A stretch of 64,000 bases of DNA from Biformimicrobium ophioploci (GTDB lineage: Bacteria > Pseudomonadota > Gammaproteobacteria > Pseudomonadales > Cellvibrionaceae), in NCBI RefSeq assembly GCF_030270605.1, contig NZ_BSYJ01000003.1, forward strand, positions 124,001 through 188,000. The letters run 5' to 3'. This document shows, piece by piece, positions 26,972-35,752 of this stretch. The position numbers and the translations under genes are program-made. Each line of letters begins with the position of its first letter. Positions within the stretch are counted from its first letter, which is position 1. The notes under the pieces are model-generated. The model saw nothing but the letters and a program-made list of their open reading frames with translations, was not told the DNA's origin and did no database searches.

Positions 26972-27670
26972 ATGATTAGCAAGCCCCTTACAGACTTCCC
27001 CCGCGACTCCGTTGACAGGTTACTGAATGTCATTCACCTGTTTCGTGATATCCGTGCGAGCAGCGAGTGGCAATACGACGTACTGTTCAAGCGCTCACGC
27101 CTGGTGACACTTGAGCCCGGTGAGGCGCTGTTCCATGCGGGTGACGTGGATCAGTGGATGTATTTTCTGCTGCGCGGGGAGCTCAAGGTGCTGCCGGGCC
27201 GTGAACCATTGCCGGGCACCAAGCCGCTGGCCGAGATCCGCCCGGGAGAGGTATTCGGGGACCTGGCAATGCTGCTGGCGGAGCCCCGCAGCGCGACTAT
27301 CGTCGCTGCCGGCGAGGCAAAGGAAGTGCAGGTGCTGGGTGTCGATTGCACCCTGTTTGGCGACCTTGAGGACTTCACCCTGCTGCAGCTGCCCACCAAG
27401 CTGGTGTTCTACCGCAACATGGTCCACTCACTACGCTGGAAGCTTGAGGTCTATCGTTCCCGCTTCCCGGAGCACGAGCTGGCCAACAGTCACCGCAGGT
27501 TGCGCCTGTACACCGGGCAGAAGAACTGCAAGGAAGAGCTGGTGGCGCTGGCGGAACAGGCACGCTGCCTGGCGGGCATCCTGCTGGACTGGAACGTCGA
27601 GTTCGGCAGTGGCGACCTGGTCGAGGATCGCTCCGGCATGATGGATTTCCTTGACGCCATTTTCGACTAA
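26972..27670 (+). CDS. Cyclic-nucleotide-binding-domain protein without recognisable HTH
   Basis: 232 residues. Residues of about 30-135 are a cNMP-binding beta-roll (LEPGEALFHAGDVDQWMYFL, then RGELKVLPG) with the phosphate-binding cassette PGEVFGDLAMLLAEPRSATI. In CRP-type cassettes the corresponding region reads PGEFIGELGLF and continues ERSA; Arg is conserved here but the Glu position is Asp, so ligand preference may differ. The C-terminal 90 residues contain no clear CRP-type helix-turn-helix, so this may be a sensor acting on another protein instead of a DNA-binding regulator. The gene is divergent from the TonB-like gene and stands alone. Confidence 0.78.
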   Translation: MISKPLTDFPRDSVDRLLNVIHLFRDIRASSEWQYDVLFKRSRLVTLEPGEALFHAGDVDQWMYFLLRGELKVLPGREPLPGTKPLAEIRPGEVFGDLAMLLAEPRSATIVAAGEAKEVQVLGVDCTLFGDLEDFTLLQLPTKLVFYRNMVHSLRWKLEVYRSRFPEHELANSHRRLRLYTGQKNCKEELVALAEQARCLAGILLDWNVEFGSGDLVEDRSGMMDFLDAIFD

Positions 27671-28029
27671 AGGCTGTTTCCCCTCTCTCTCCTTCTAATC
27701 AGGGGGCGCGTTTGCGCCTCATGTCATTGACCGATTTTGTCTTGTCATTTAGCGCCATTGCGTCACCGGCCGCGTGCCTAAATCGGTTATCATGTCGCAG
27801 TCCGCATCTGGCACCCGCATTACGGGGACCCTCCCCGTGAATAATCCGGTGCCGCGTCCAGTCGGTGGCCAATAAGACCGACCCCCGCGCGGAAATTCTT
27901 GCTGATTTCATAATCGACACTGTTCTGTGGCTGCACAATGGCGCGGCCGCACCTAGACTGCGTGCTTTCGTGCGCCGGTGTCTGCCGGTTTGGAAAATGT
28001 TCCCCAGGGTGGGGTATTGGCTGTAAATA
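27671..28029. other. Intergenic region before the RND operon
   Basis: About 360 bp with no supported gene. A short hairpin GGCGC (27705-27709) and GCGCC (27714-27718) follows the cNMP protein stop by 35 bp, without a clear T-run. No confident promoter was found. No strong ribosome site is visible before the adaptor gene start at 28030. Confidence 0.35.
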
Positions 28030-29178
28030 ATGAGTTTGATCAAAAGTATTCTGTCGAACAAAAACTACCGGGTCGCGGCAGTCGTTGCGCTGCTGACCCT
28101 GGCCTGGCTGGCCAGTGGCCTGATGGGCGACAAGCAAGATGTGATCCCCGCAGCCGAGGTGGCCGGGGAAGAAACCCTGCCGCTGGTGCAGGCGGCAAGG
28201 CTGCAGGCGCAGCCCTACGCAACCACCGTGGTGGTAAATAGCAGTACCGAGCCAAACCGCAGCGTGCGCCTGCGCGCCGAGCTCGACGGCGTGATTACCA
28301 AGGTCCCCGTGGAAGAGGGCAGTAATGTGTCTGCCGGCACGGTGATCTGTGAAGTTGGGGAGGAAGACCGGCGCCAGAAGCTGGTGGAGGCCGAGGCCCA
28401 GCTTGCAAAGGCACGCCTGGAATACCAGGGTGCACAAAAATTGATCAGCAAGGGGCTCAATTCGCAGACGGCCCTGGCCCAATTCAAGGCCGCGCTGGAA
28501 ACCGCTCGCGTGGTGCAGAAACGCGCCGAACTGGATATCGAGCGCCTTCAGATCAAGGCGCCCTACGCCGGTGTGGTGAACCGGCGCATGGTGGAGCTGG
28601 GCGACTTTGTCCGCCGTGGGGAAGATTGTGCCGTGCTGCTGGATCTGGACCCGATCCTGGTGGTGGGGCAGGTGTCCGAGAGTCAGGTTGGCCTGCTGCG
28701 CAAGGGTTCGACCGCGCGCGCCAAGTTGCAGGTGGGTGGTGAAATCACCGGCACCCTGCGCTACATCAGCAGTGAGACGGATCCGATTACCCGTGCCTAC
28801 CGGGTAGAAGTGGCAGTCCCGAATGCGGATGGCAAGCTGCGTGCCGGCATCAGCGGGCGTTTGGCGCTGCCCACCGGGGAGATGCTGGCGCACAAGATCA
28901 GCCCGTCGCTGCTCACACTGGATGATGAAGGCCTGATGGGCGTGCGTATCGTGGACGATCAGGGCCGTGTGCGCTTTGTCAGGGTTAACCTGGTTGGCGA
29001 TGCTGCGGACGGGGTCTGGGTTACCGGGCTTCCCCGTGAAATCCTGCTGATCACTGTCGGCCAGGAGTATGTTGGCGAAGGTGACCTGGTCAAAGTCAGC
29101 ATCGAGGAAACAACTGGCGCCAACAAGGTGATTGAGCCGGTGGGCGGTGAGCGTACAGAACCCCGGGTAGAGAAGTAA
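28030..29178 (+). CDS. RND efflux periplasmic adaptor (membrane fusion protein)
   Basis: 382 residues. An N-terminal helix (YRVAAVVALLTLAWLASGLM) anchors or exports the protein. There is no lipobox cysteine. The body shows the barrel-sandwich/lipoyl halves (LRAELDGVITKVPVEEGSNV and IKAPYAGVVNRRMVELGDFV), a coiled-coil hairpin between them (LVEAEAQLAKARLEYQGAQK), and the membrane-proximal beta domain. It would connect the inner-membrane RND pump encoded 2 bp downstream to an outer-membrane channel that is not encoded here. The two genes form an operon, probably with the kinase gene after them. Confidence 0.93.
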   Translation: MSLIKSILSNKNYRVAAVVALLTLAWLASGLMGDKQDVIPAAEVAGEETLPLVQAARLQAQPYATTVVVNSSTEPNRSVRLRAELDGVITKVPVEEGSNVSAGTVICEVGEEDRRQKLVEAEAQLAKARLEYQGAQKLISKGLNSQTALAQFKAALETARVVQKRAELDIERLQIKAPYAGVVNRRMVELGDFVRRGEDCAVLLDLDPILVVGQVSESQVGLLRKGSTARAKLQVGGEITGTLRYISSETDPITRAYRVEVAVPNADGKLRAGISGRLALPTGEMLAHKISPSLLTLDDEGLMGVRIVDDQGRVRFVRVNLVGDAADGVWVTGLPREILLITVGQEYVGEGDLVKVSIEETTGANKVIEPVGGERTEPRVEK

Positions 29179-29180
29179 CC

Positions 29181-32100
29181 ATGAGTGTGATTTCTGCAGC
29201 AATCAGCCGTTATCGCAGCAGCCTCAGCATTATGCTGCTGATCGTCATCATGGGTATTGCGGCCCGCGCTGCCATGACAGTGGAGTCCAACCCGGAAGTA
29301 AACCCGCCGTTCGTTATCGTCTCGGTCCGCCATGAGGGGATTTCCCCGGAGGACGGGGTGCGCCTGCTGGTGCGCCCGATTGAAAAGGAAGTGCGCGCGA
29401 TCGAGGGGGTCAAGGAAGTTACCGCGACCTCGCGTGAATCGCTGGTTTATGTCGTGCTCGAATTCGAGAGCGGAATCGATATCGACCAGGCGGTGAACGA
29501 CACGCGAGTAGCAGTGGACAGGGCCAAGGCGGAGTTGCCTCAGGATTCCGATGAGCCGGTGATCGAGGAGGCTTCGGCTTCGCCATACCCGTCAATCGTG
29601 GTGACCCTGGCCGGTAATAATGTGGGTGAGCGCACGCTGCTGGCCACTGCGCGACACCTGAAGCGCAAGATCGAGGGTTTGCCCACCGTATTGAGCGCGG
29701 ACCTGGGTGGTAACCGGGAGGAAGTGGTTGAAGCCATCATCGACCCGGTACGGCTCGAGCACTACCGCATTACCAGTGCGGAGCTGATCAGTGCGGTGCT
29801 GGGCAACAACCTGCTGATACCGGCGGGTGAGCTGGAAACCGGCCAGGGACGTTTCTCCGTGAAGGTGCCGGGCCTGATTGAGTCGGAAAAGGACGTTTAC
29901 AGCATTCCGATCAAGACCAGTGCCGAGGGTGTGGTAACCCTGGGCGATGTGACGGATATCCGCCGTACCTTCAAGGATCCTTCCAGTTATACCAGCGTCA
30001 ACGGCAAGCCCGGTCTCGCAATCGATGTGGAAAAGCGCGGCGATGCCAACTCGGTGGATGTGGCCGATTCCGTACGTGAACTGGTCAACGCGGAAATTCC
30101 CGGGCTACCCGCGGGTGTCGAAGTACAGTATGTGTTTGACCAGTCTGATTTCGCGCGGGACATGGTCAACGAGATGCAGGGCAATATCCTCACCGCCATG
30201 ATTTTGGTGATGGTGATCGTGGTGGCGGCGCTCGGCTTTCGCTCGGGGCTACTGGTGGGGCTCGGTATTCCGTTCTCGTTACTGTTTGGCTCCATCATCA
30301 CCTGGTACCTGGGCTTTTCATTCAACTTCATGGTGATGTTCGGCATGTTGCTGGCGCTCGGTATGTTGATTGACGGCTCCATCGTGATTACCGAGTTTGC
30401 CGATCGCAAGATGGCGGAGGGCCTGTCTGCGAAGGGCGCCTATGTGCTCTCCGTGCGGCGCATGTTCTGGCCGGTGGTGGCTTCAACCGGCACCACCCTG
30501 GCGGCGTTCCTGCCGATCATGTTCTGGCCGGGGGTGGCCGGCGAATTCATGCGTTACCTGCCGGTGACGGTGTTTGCGGTGCTGGCGGGTTCACTCCTGT
30601 ATGCACTGTTCTTCGCACCGGTGATGGGCGGCCTGTTTGGCCGTAGTGACATGGACCTCAAGACCCAGCATCACCTGCGTGAACTGGAAAGCGGGCAGCC
30701 GACCAAGTTGCCCGGTATTACCGGTGCCTACGCGCGCCTCCTGTCCCGGGTGCTCCGGGTCCCGGTGCTTGCGTTCGGCATAACGCTGGTGGTGCTGTGG
30801 GCAATCTTTACCGGGTTTACTACCTTTGGCGCGGGTGTTGAATACTTTACTGACACCGAAGAGCAATACGGCAATGTGGAAGTGCGTGCGCAGGGTAACC
30901 TCAGCGTGGCGGAGAAGCGTAAGCTGGTCGTGCAGGTGGAGCAGGCGGTAATGACAGTGCCGGAGGTGCGCGTCGTCTATACCGCGATTGGTTCTGGCGG
31001 TATCTCCGGCAAGACCGACAAGGCGCCGGACCAGATTGCGAACATGCTGGTGGAACTGCACGCGGCGGAAAAGCGCGAACGAAAGAGCCGCGAGATCTTT
31101 GAGGATATCCGCCGCAGGACGGCGCGTTTCCCCGGAATCAAGGTGGGTGCGAAGGTGTTTGAGGGCGGCCCACCGGTAGGCAAGGATATTGTCATCGAAC
31201 TCCGAGGCCAGGACTACGACAAGCTACTGGTGGAGACGCGGCGCATCCGTGCGGCCATGGAGAGCGAGTTTGAAGGGCTGCGCGATGTGGTGGATACCTC
31301 GCCATTGCCCGGTATTGAGTGGGAAATTGAAGTCGACCGTTCCAAGGCAGCACTTTACGGCGCAGATATTACCGAGGTGGGGCGCGCCGTACAGCTGGTG
31401 ACGGCAGGGGTGCGCGTGGGTGAATACCGCCCCGACGACACCGACGAAGAGGTGGATATCCGGATTCGCTATCCGGGCGATTTCCGCGGGATCTCAGCCC
31501 TGGAGCGCCTGCGAATCAACACTCGCGAGGGCACCGTGCCGATCAGCAGTTTTGTGCAGGCAGTGCCCAAGCCCAAGGTCGACAAGATCCAGCGCATCGA
31601 CGGTGTGACGCGCATGGAAGTAAAGGCGGATGTGGACAAGAGCCGCTACCTGGTGAATGACAAATTCCGTGAGATCCGCGAGTGGATCGATGCCAACCCC
31701 GTGCAGGGCGGTGTGGAGGTTGTCTACCGCGGTGCCGATGAGGAGCAACAGGAGGCGATGCTGTTCCTGGGCTTTGCGTTCAGTATGTCGTTGTTCCTGA
31801 TGTTTATCCTGCTGGTGACACAGTTCAACAGCTTCTACCAGTCGGCCCTGATCCTGTCGTCGGTAATCATGTCTACTGCCGGTGTGTTGCTGGGCCTGTT
31901 GCTTACCAACAGTACATTCAGTGCCATCATGACGGGCGTGGGTATCGTGGCGCTCGCGGGTATTGTTGTGAACAACAATATTGTCCTGATCGATACCTAC
32001 AATTATGTCAGGCACAAGGAGCCCGGCCTGTCGCCAACCGCCGCTGCCATCAGGGCGTCTGCACAACGCCTGCGACCGGTATTCCTGACCACAGTGACAA

Positions 32101-32366
32101 CGATCCTGGGGTTGTTGCCGCTGGCGCTTGGAGCCAGTGTCGATATGGTGGGACGCAATATCATCGTCAACGGCATTATTGCGTCTTTCTGGGTCAAGCT
32201 GGCGAGCGCCATCGTTTATGGGCTCAGCTTCTCCACGATTTTGACCCTGGTGGTAACGCCTGTCATGCTGGTGTTGCCGGATCGTGTGCGTGACCTTTGG
32301 CGGCGCTACGTCGCGCCGAAGTTGCCCCGCTCCGGTAACACTGCGGAGATAGCGAAAGAAAGCTAA
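29181..32366 (+). CDS. RND-family inner-membrane efflux permease with altered proton relay
   Basis: 1061 residues with the AcrB plan: helix 1, a large periplasmic porter domain, helices 2-6, a second porter domain, helices 7-12. Helix 4 reads ALGMLIDGSIVI. D398 corresponds to AcrB D407, but the second aspartate (D408) is replaced by Gly399. In helix 10 the sequence VVNNNIVLID puts N931 where AcrB has the relay lysine K940. The pump therefore keeps only one of three classical relay residues. This resembles a divergent group of marine-proteobacterial transporters known only as AcrB/AcrD/AcrF-like. Substrate unknown. The ATG follows the adaptor stop by 2 bp. Confidence 0.93.
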   Translation: MSVISAAISRYRSSLSIMLLIVIMGIAARAAMTVESNPEVNPPFVIVSVRHEGISPEDGVRLLVRPIEKEVRAIEGVKEVTATSRESLVYVVLEFESGIDIDQAVNDTRVAVDRAKAELPQDSDEPVIEEASASPYPSIVVTLAGNNVGERTLLATARHLKRKIEGLPTVLSADLGGNREEVVEAIIDPVRLEHYRITSAELISAVLGNNLLIPAGELETGQGRFSVKVPGLIESEKDVYSIPIKTSAEGVVTLGDVTDIRRTFKDPSSYTSVNGKPGLAIDVEKRGDANSVDVADSVRELVNAEIPGLPAGVEVQYVFDQSDFARDMVNEMQGNILTAMILVMVIVVAALGFRSGLLVGLGIPFSLLFGSIITWYLGFSFNFMVMFGMLLALGMLIDGSIVITEFADRKMAEGLSAKGAYVLSVRRMFWPVVASTGTTLAAFLPIMFWPGVAGEFMRYLPVTVFAVLAGSLLYALFFAPVMGGLFGRSDMDLKTQHHLRELESGQPTKLPGITGAYARLLSRVLRVPVLAFGITLVVLWAIFTGFTTFGAGVEYFTDTEEQYGNVEVRAQGNLSVAEKRKLVVQVEQAVMTVPEVRVVYTAIGSGGISGKTDKAPDQIANMLVELHAAEKRERKSREIFEDIRRRTARFPGIKVGAKVFEGGPPVGKDIVIELRGQDYDKLLVETRRIRAAMESEFEGLRDVVDTSPLPGIEWEIEVDRSKAALYGADITEVGRAVQLVTAGVRVGEYRPDDTDEEVDIRIRYPGDFRGISALERLRINTREGTVPISSFVQAVPKPKVDKIQRIDGVTRMEVKADVDKSRYLVNDKFREIREWIDANPVQGGVEVVYRGADEEQQEAMLFLGFAFSMSLFLMFILLVTQFNSFYQSALILSSVIMSTAGVLLGLLLTNSTFSAIMTGVGIVALAGIVVNNNIVLIDTYNYVRHKEPGLSPTAAAIRASAQRLRPVFLTTVTTILGLLPLALGASVDMVGRNIIVNGIIASFWVKLASAIVYGLSFSTILTLVVTPVMLVLPDRVRDLWRRYVAPKLPRSGNTAEIAKES

Positions 32367-33313
32367 TGGATTTGCACAGGGAGGTGCACTTGCATAACTG
32401 GCCGGAAAATATCAGGACTGCAGCCCGCGATGCGGGTGTTGAGATGGCGGATGACATTGACTGGTTTATCCGCGAGCAGCGCTTGCCGGCCACATTTGCC
32501 CAAACCATTCACGAATATTACCTGCCTCTGGCGGTCTGGCTTGCAGAGAAGCGCAATGAGGCCAATGGCCCGTTGCTGGTGGGTGTATGCGGCGGTCAGG
32601 GGGCGGGGAAGACCACCCTGACCGGCTTCCTGCAGCTGGCACTGGGCAAGCTGGGCTGGCGCAGCCTCTCCCTCTCGATTGATGACTTCTACCTTACCCG
32701 TAGTGAGCGGGAATCCCTGGCGCAGGCTGTGCACCCGCTGTTGCAGACACGCGGGGTACCCGGTACCCACGATGTCATGCTGGGGCTGGCAACTATTTCA
32801 CGCCTGATGGGGTGTGCGCCGCAGGACATTATTCAGGTGCCCAGGTTCGACAAGGCGGCGGATGACCGCCTGCCTGCGGAAGAGTGGCCCAGCTGGCGCG
32901 GGCCGGCAGATATCGTGCTGCTGGAGGGCTGGTTTGTGGGTGCCACGCCGCAGGAGGATATCTCCGAGCCAATCAATCGCCTGGAGGCGGAGGAAGACGC
33001 GCAGGGTGAGTGGCGCAAGTACGCCAACGATATGTTGAGCACCGTTTACCCGCTGTTGTTTGATCAGATTAACTGCCTGGTGATGCTGAAGGTGCCGGGT
33101 ATGGAAAGCGTACTTTCCTGGCGTACCCTGCAGGAGCAGAAGCTGCGTGACGCAGGCCGCGGGGGCATGTCGGATGATGAGGTTGAGCGTTTTGTACAGC
33201 ACTACGAGCGTCTGACGCGGCATATCCTGAAAGAGATGCCTGAACGGGCGGATTGCGTGCTGGAGCTGGGCCGTGATCACCGGTTTTCCGGGGTGCGGCT
33301 CCTTCAGGAGTAA
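32366..33313 (+). CDS. P-loop kinase, D-glycerate 3-kinase-like
   Basis: 315 residues, ATG overlapping the final A of the RND stop codon (TAATG), hence coupled. The P-loop is GVCGGQGAGKTTL at about residues 73-85, followed by LSIDDFYLTRSERE, where DD is a Walker-B-like site shared with uridine/panthothenate-kinase folds. VHPLLQTRGVPGTHD and the IVLLEGWFVG segment are diagnostic of plant-type glycerate kinase (GLYK) relatives. It would phosphorylate D-glycerate to 3-phosphoglycerate with ATP, in the cytosol. Its link with an RND pump is not obvious and may be only positional. A bidirectional terminator follows. Confidence 0.85.
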   Translation: MDLHREVHLHNWPENIRTAARDAGVEMADDIDWFIREQRLPATFAQTIHEYYLPLAVWLAEKRNEANGPLLVGVCGGQGAGKTTLTGFLQLALGKLGWRSLSLSIDDFYLTRSERESLAQAVHPLLQTRGVPGTHDVMLGLATISRLMGCAPQDIIQVPRFDKAADDRLPAEEWPSWRGPADIVLLEGWFVGATPQEDISEPINRLEAEEDAQGEWRKYANDMLSTVYPLLFDQINCLVMLKVPGMESVLSWRTLQEQKLRDAGRGGMSDDEVERFVQHYERLTRHILKEMPERADCVLELGRDHRFSGVRLLQE

Positions 33314-33324
33314 ACTGGGGGCAT

Positions 33325-33354
33325 AAAAAAACCGGGGCAGTGCCCCGGTTCTTT
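33325..33354. terminator. Bidirectional terminator
   Basis: AACCGGGG, loop CAGTG, CCCCGGTT. It has T/C-rich sequence on the plus strand and a seven-T tract on the minus strand. It separates the convergent glycerate kinase and AlgP-like genes. Confidence 0.88.
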
Positions 33355-33367
33355 CAGCAATGCCAGA

Positions 33368-34252
33368 TTACTTCTTGGCCTTGCGCGGACGACCGCGGCC
33401 GGCAGCTTTTTTGGCTGCCGGCTTCTTGGCTGCCTTTTTAGCTGCTGGTTTCTTTGCAGCTTTTTTGGCAGTTTTCTTCGCAGCAGGCTTTTTAGTGGCC
33501 TTCTTCTTGGCAGCGGCAGCCTTCTTCTTGGCTGCGGCAGCAGCTTTTTTCTTGGCAGCAGCAGCCTTCTTCTTCTCAGCAGCAGCCTTTTTCTTGGCGG
33601 CAGCAGCAGCCTTCTTCTTGGCAGCAGCGGCCTTTGCCTTTGCGGCAGCAGCGGCTTTCTTGGCAGCAGCAGCAGCCTTCTTCTTGGCAGCAGCGGCTTT
33701 TGCCTTTGCGGCAGCAGCGGCTTTCTTGGCAGCAGCGGCAGCCTTCTTCTTGTCAGCAGCGGCCTTTTTCTTGGCGGCGGCAGCGGCTTTCTTGGCAGCA
33801 GCGGCAGCTTTCTTCTTGTCAGCAGCAGCTTGTTTCTTGGCAGCAGCAGCAGCCTTCTTCATGATGGCAGCTTCAGCCTTGGCGATAGCAGCTTCAGCAG
33901 TAGCGGCGGACTTGGCGTTGTCCTTGGCGGCCTTGGCGGCGGCTTTTGCTTCGCTGGCAACAGCCTTGGCGGTATCAGCGACTTTCTTCGCTGCAGCTAC
34001 GGCAGCCTGGGCAGCCTTGACCTGCTTCTGTGAAGCAGCTGACTTCTTCTTGGCTTTAGCGGCCTTCAGCTTGGTCTGGGCAGCTTTCACCTTGGCCGCA
34101 GCCTTGGTAGCGTCCTTTCCAGCCTTGCCTGCCGCCTTGGCGGTATCGGTTACTTGTTTGGCCCGAGCGGAAACCAGTTTTGACTTTAAGGAGGCAATTT
34201 CCTTTTCCAGTGCTACAACTGGATCTACAGCCTTGCTTTTACGTGCAGCCAT
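33368..34252 (-). CDS. algP: AlgP-like histone H1-type Lys/Ala-rich protein
   Basis: 294 residues, made almost entirely of Ala and Lys. Residues 1-45 form a more ordinary helical start (DPVVALEKEIASLKSKLVSA), then come long KKAAAAAK-type stretches, KKPAAKK repeats, and an AT-hook-like C-terminus GRGRPRK. This matches AlgP (AlgR3) of Pseudomonas, a histone-H1-like DNA-binding protein implicated in alginate gene control. A 66-bp (22-codon) unit is repeated about four times in tandem at 33610-33873, which makes the gene prone to length change by slippage. It probably binds and compacts DNA. The control role is known in Pseudomonas and only inferred here. Confidence 0.9.
   Translation of the reverse strand: MAARKSKAVDPVVALEKEIASLKSKLVSARAKQVTDTAKAAGKAGKDATKAAAKVKAAQTKLKAAKAKKKSAASQKQVKAAQAAVAAAKKVADTAKAVASEAKAAAKAAKDNAKSAATAEAAIAKAEAAIMKKAAAAAKKQAAADKKKAAAAAKKAAAAAKKKAAADKKKAAAAAKKAAAAAKAKAAAAKKKAAAAAKKAAAAAKAKAAAAKKKAAAAAKKKAAAEKKKAAAAKKKAAAAAKKKAAAAKKKATKKPAAKKTAKKAAKKPAAKKAAKKPAAKKAAGRGRPRKAKK
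33610..33873. repeat. 66-bp in-frame tandem repeat inside the AlgP-like gene
   Basis: CTTCTTCTTG-type units start at 33610, 33676, 33742 and 33808 (period 66 bp, 22 codons). The first two are nearly identical; the later two carry substitutions. Because the period is a multiple of three, gain or loss of a unit leaves the frame intact. Confidence 0.85.
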
Positions 34253-34467
34253 AATTAAATACCCTGTAACTTTGCCTGATTTGTTGTTCTGTAGTGAGTG
34301 GTTAACGCCAGGTCAAGGAAGCTCTGAAATGGTTGCCCGTTGTGGGCATATCCGGAGTTCCTAAAACTCGAAACTGCGAACCCGAAATGCGTCGCGCTAA
34401 TTCCAGCGTATTTACATGCTTCATTGCAAGTTTTTTTTATAAAAAAATCATTGTTCAGGACCAATTT

Positions 34468-35247
34468 ATGGTTTTTTTTACTTTTTTTTCTTTTATGTGG
34501 CTTTTTCTTTGTGGAGTTTGGGCCTTTTACCAATTTGTCGGGGATGCTTCGCTCGCGTGGCTGGGTTTGACAGTCAACTCGCTGGCCCTGCCATTTTGGG
34601 TTGCATATCGGCATTTCAAAGCGGAAAAAATCAATGCGGATTTGCGTGAGACACCGGCATTTTTTCTCGTGCTCACCGGCCTGTTAATCACTTTGCTCAC
34701 AGACCAGGAAAAGGGGGTGCCGCTCTATTTCAGCCTCTATAACCTGTTTATCGTATTGCTGTACCTTTTTCAGTTTTCACGGCTTCGCTTTCCCCGTGAT
34801 TACAAAACCATGCTGGAGTTTCCCCCTGCGACGCGGGGCAGCAGCGATGAAAGTGAAGAAAAAGCCTCGCTTTGGGTTTTCTTGCGGAGCCCCTGGTGCG
34901 CACATAGCCGCGCAGTTGTGACGTGTCTGGAGCAGAATGCGGGAAAATTTGCGGAGGCCGGTGTTCGAATCACCCTGTGGCTGGCGAAAGGGAACCGCAT
35001 AAGTGGAAATAAGCCGCTTGCTGAAAATATTGAAATAAAAACCTGGGCGGGCGGTGAAGTGGGCGTGGAAATGGATGGTGGCCAGCCACTGCTTGCACGT
35101 ATCAGTGGGCAGGGTAGTGATGCTCTCAAGCCCAGCTACTGGCTGTTGGACTCCTGCGGCAGAATTTTGTGGCGGCATCTGCCGGCAAATTATCGTACTC
35201 CAGGGGATCCGTTACAGGCGCTCGGTTTTGTGGGGAGAGCTGGCTAG
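34468..35247 (+). CDS. Membrane protein with C-terminal thioredoxin-like domain, unknown function
   Basis: 259 residues from ATG 34468 (AGGA 8 nt upstream); the in-frame ATG at 34333 would add a Cys-containing tail without homology. Four to five helices at residues 1-110 (FFTFFSFMWLFLCGVWAFYQ as the first) are followed by a soluble domain. Its pattern LWVFLRSPWCAHSRAVVTCL resembles the strand-helix of thioredoxin or redoxin folds, but it has only WCAHS in place of CxxC. Near the end SYWLLDSCGRILWRHLPANY recalls the redoxin 'cis-Pro' end region. It could be a redox-sensing or cofactor-handling membrane protein. I do not recognise the family. The start of the gene is more AT-rich than the rest. 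Confidence 0.6.
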   Translation: MVFFTFFSFMWLFLCGVWAFYQFVGDASLAWLGLTVNSLALPFWVAYRHFKAEKINADLRETPAFFLVLTGLLITLLTDQEKGVPLYFSLYNLFIVLLYLFQFSRLRFPRDYKTMLEFPPATRGSSDESEEKASLWVFLRSPWCAHSRAVVTCLEQNAGKFAEAGVRITLWLAKGNRISGNKPLAENIEIKTWAGGEVGVEMDGGQPLLARISGQGSDALKPSYWLLDSCGRILWRHLPANYRTPGDPLQALGFVGRAG

Positions 35248-35353
35248 GTTCAGCTGGCGAGGTACAGCCGCTGGCCGCCGCTCCGGTAATCGGGCGGCAG
35301 CGGAGCCGAATGCGGGCCAGATAGCGGGCGCGGAGTCCAGTGGGGCTGGTGAA

Positions 35354-35752
35354 CTACAGTGGCCCGTAGGGCAGGAAACGGTTTTCCGAGTTCTGCTTCA
35401 GCCACATCAGCTGCTCCTTGTTGAGCGGAGATTTGCGCCGGCGCAGGGATTTGGCCAGTGGTATCACCGCCGACTCGGCGCCGCCTTCCCAGCTGGGCAG
35501 CTGAGCCTCGGCCAGCGCAAAAAACTGGATCAGGTGCCAGATTTCCCCGTCAGACCAGTTGTCGGCTTCCTGCAGCCATTCTTTGCCCGGTAGTCGTACA
35601 AGGAAGTCGCTTTGCTGGTCTTCTTGAGCCAGGAGGTCTGCCAGGGCAGGTGCCTGGTTACTTTCGAGCAGGTCTATAAAGCGCTGCAGCTGCTCGCGTT
35701 CGATTTTGGCCGGTTTCTTGTCCGAGGGCGGAGTCCAGGCGCCAATCGTCAT
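35354..35752 (-). CDS. Conserved-looking hypothetical protein, 132 aa
   Basis: Start ATG 35752 has a strong site, GGAAGAG, 4 nt upstream; frame continues further but without a better start. The protein is soluble, acidic in the middle (LIQFFALAEAQLPSWEGGAE) and ends with a basic C-terminal stretch (AKSLRRRKSPLNKEQLMWLK). Trp and Leu are frequent, suggesting a compact alpha-helical domain. It resembles small gammaproteobacterial proteins of unknown function that I cannot name. It lies alone, convergent with the membrane/thioredoxin-like gene and divergent from the orphan exbD. Confidence 0.6.
   Translation of the reverse strand: MTIGAWTPPSDKKPAKIEREQLQRFIDLLESNQAPALADLLAQEDQQSDFLVRLPGKEWLQEADNWSDGEIWHLIQFFALAEAQLPSWEGGAESAVIPLAKSLRRRKSPLNKEQLMWLKQNSENRFLPYGPL

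Noticed and set aside
33360-34364. Phe/Leu/Ala-rich plus-strand frame opposite the AlgP-like gene
   Set aside because: It is the complement of Lys/Ala repeats, so its composition follows from the repeat; no start signal.
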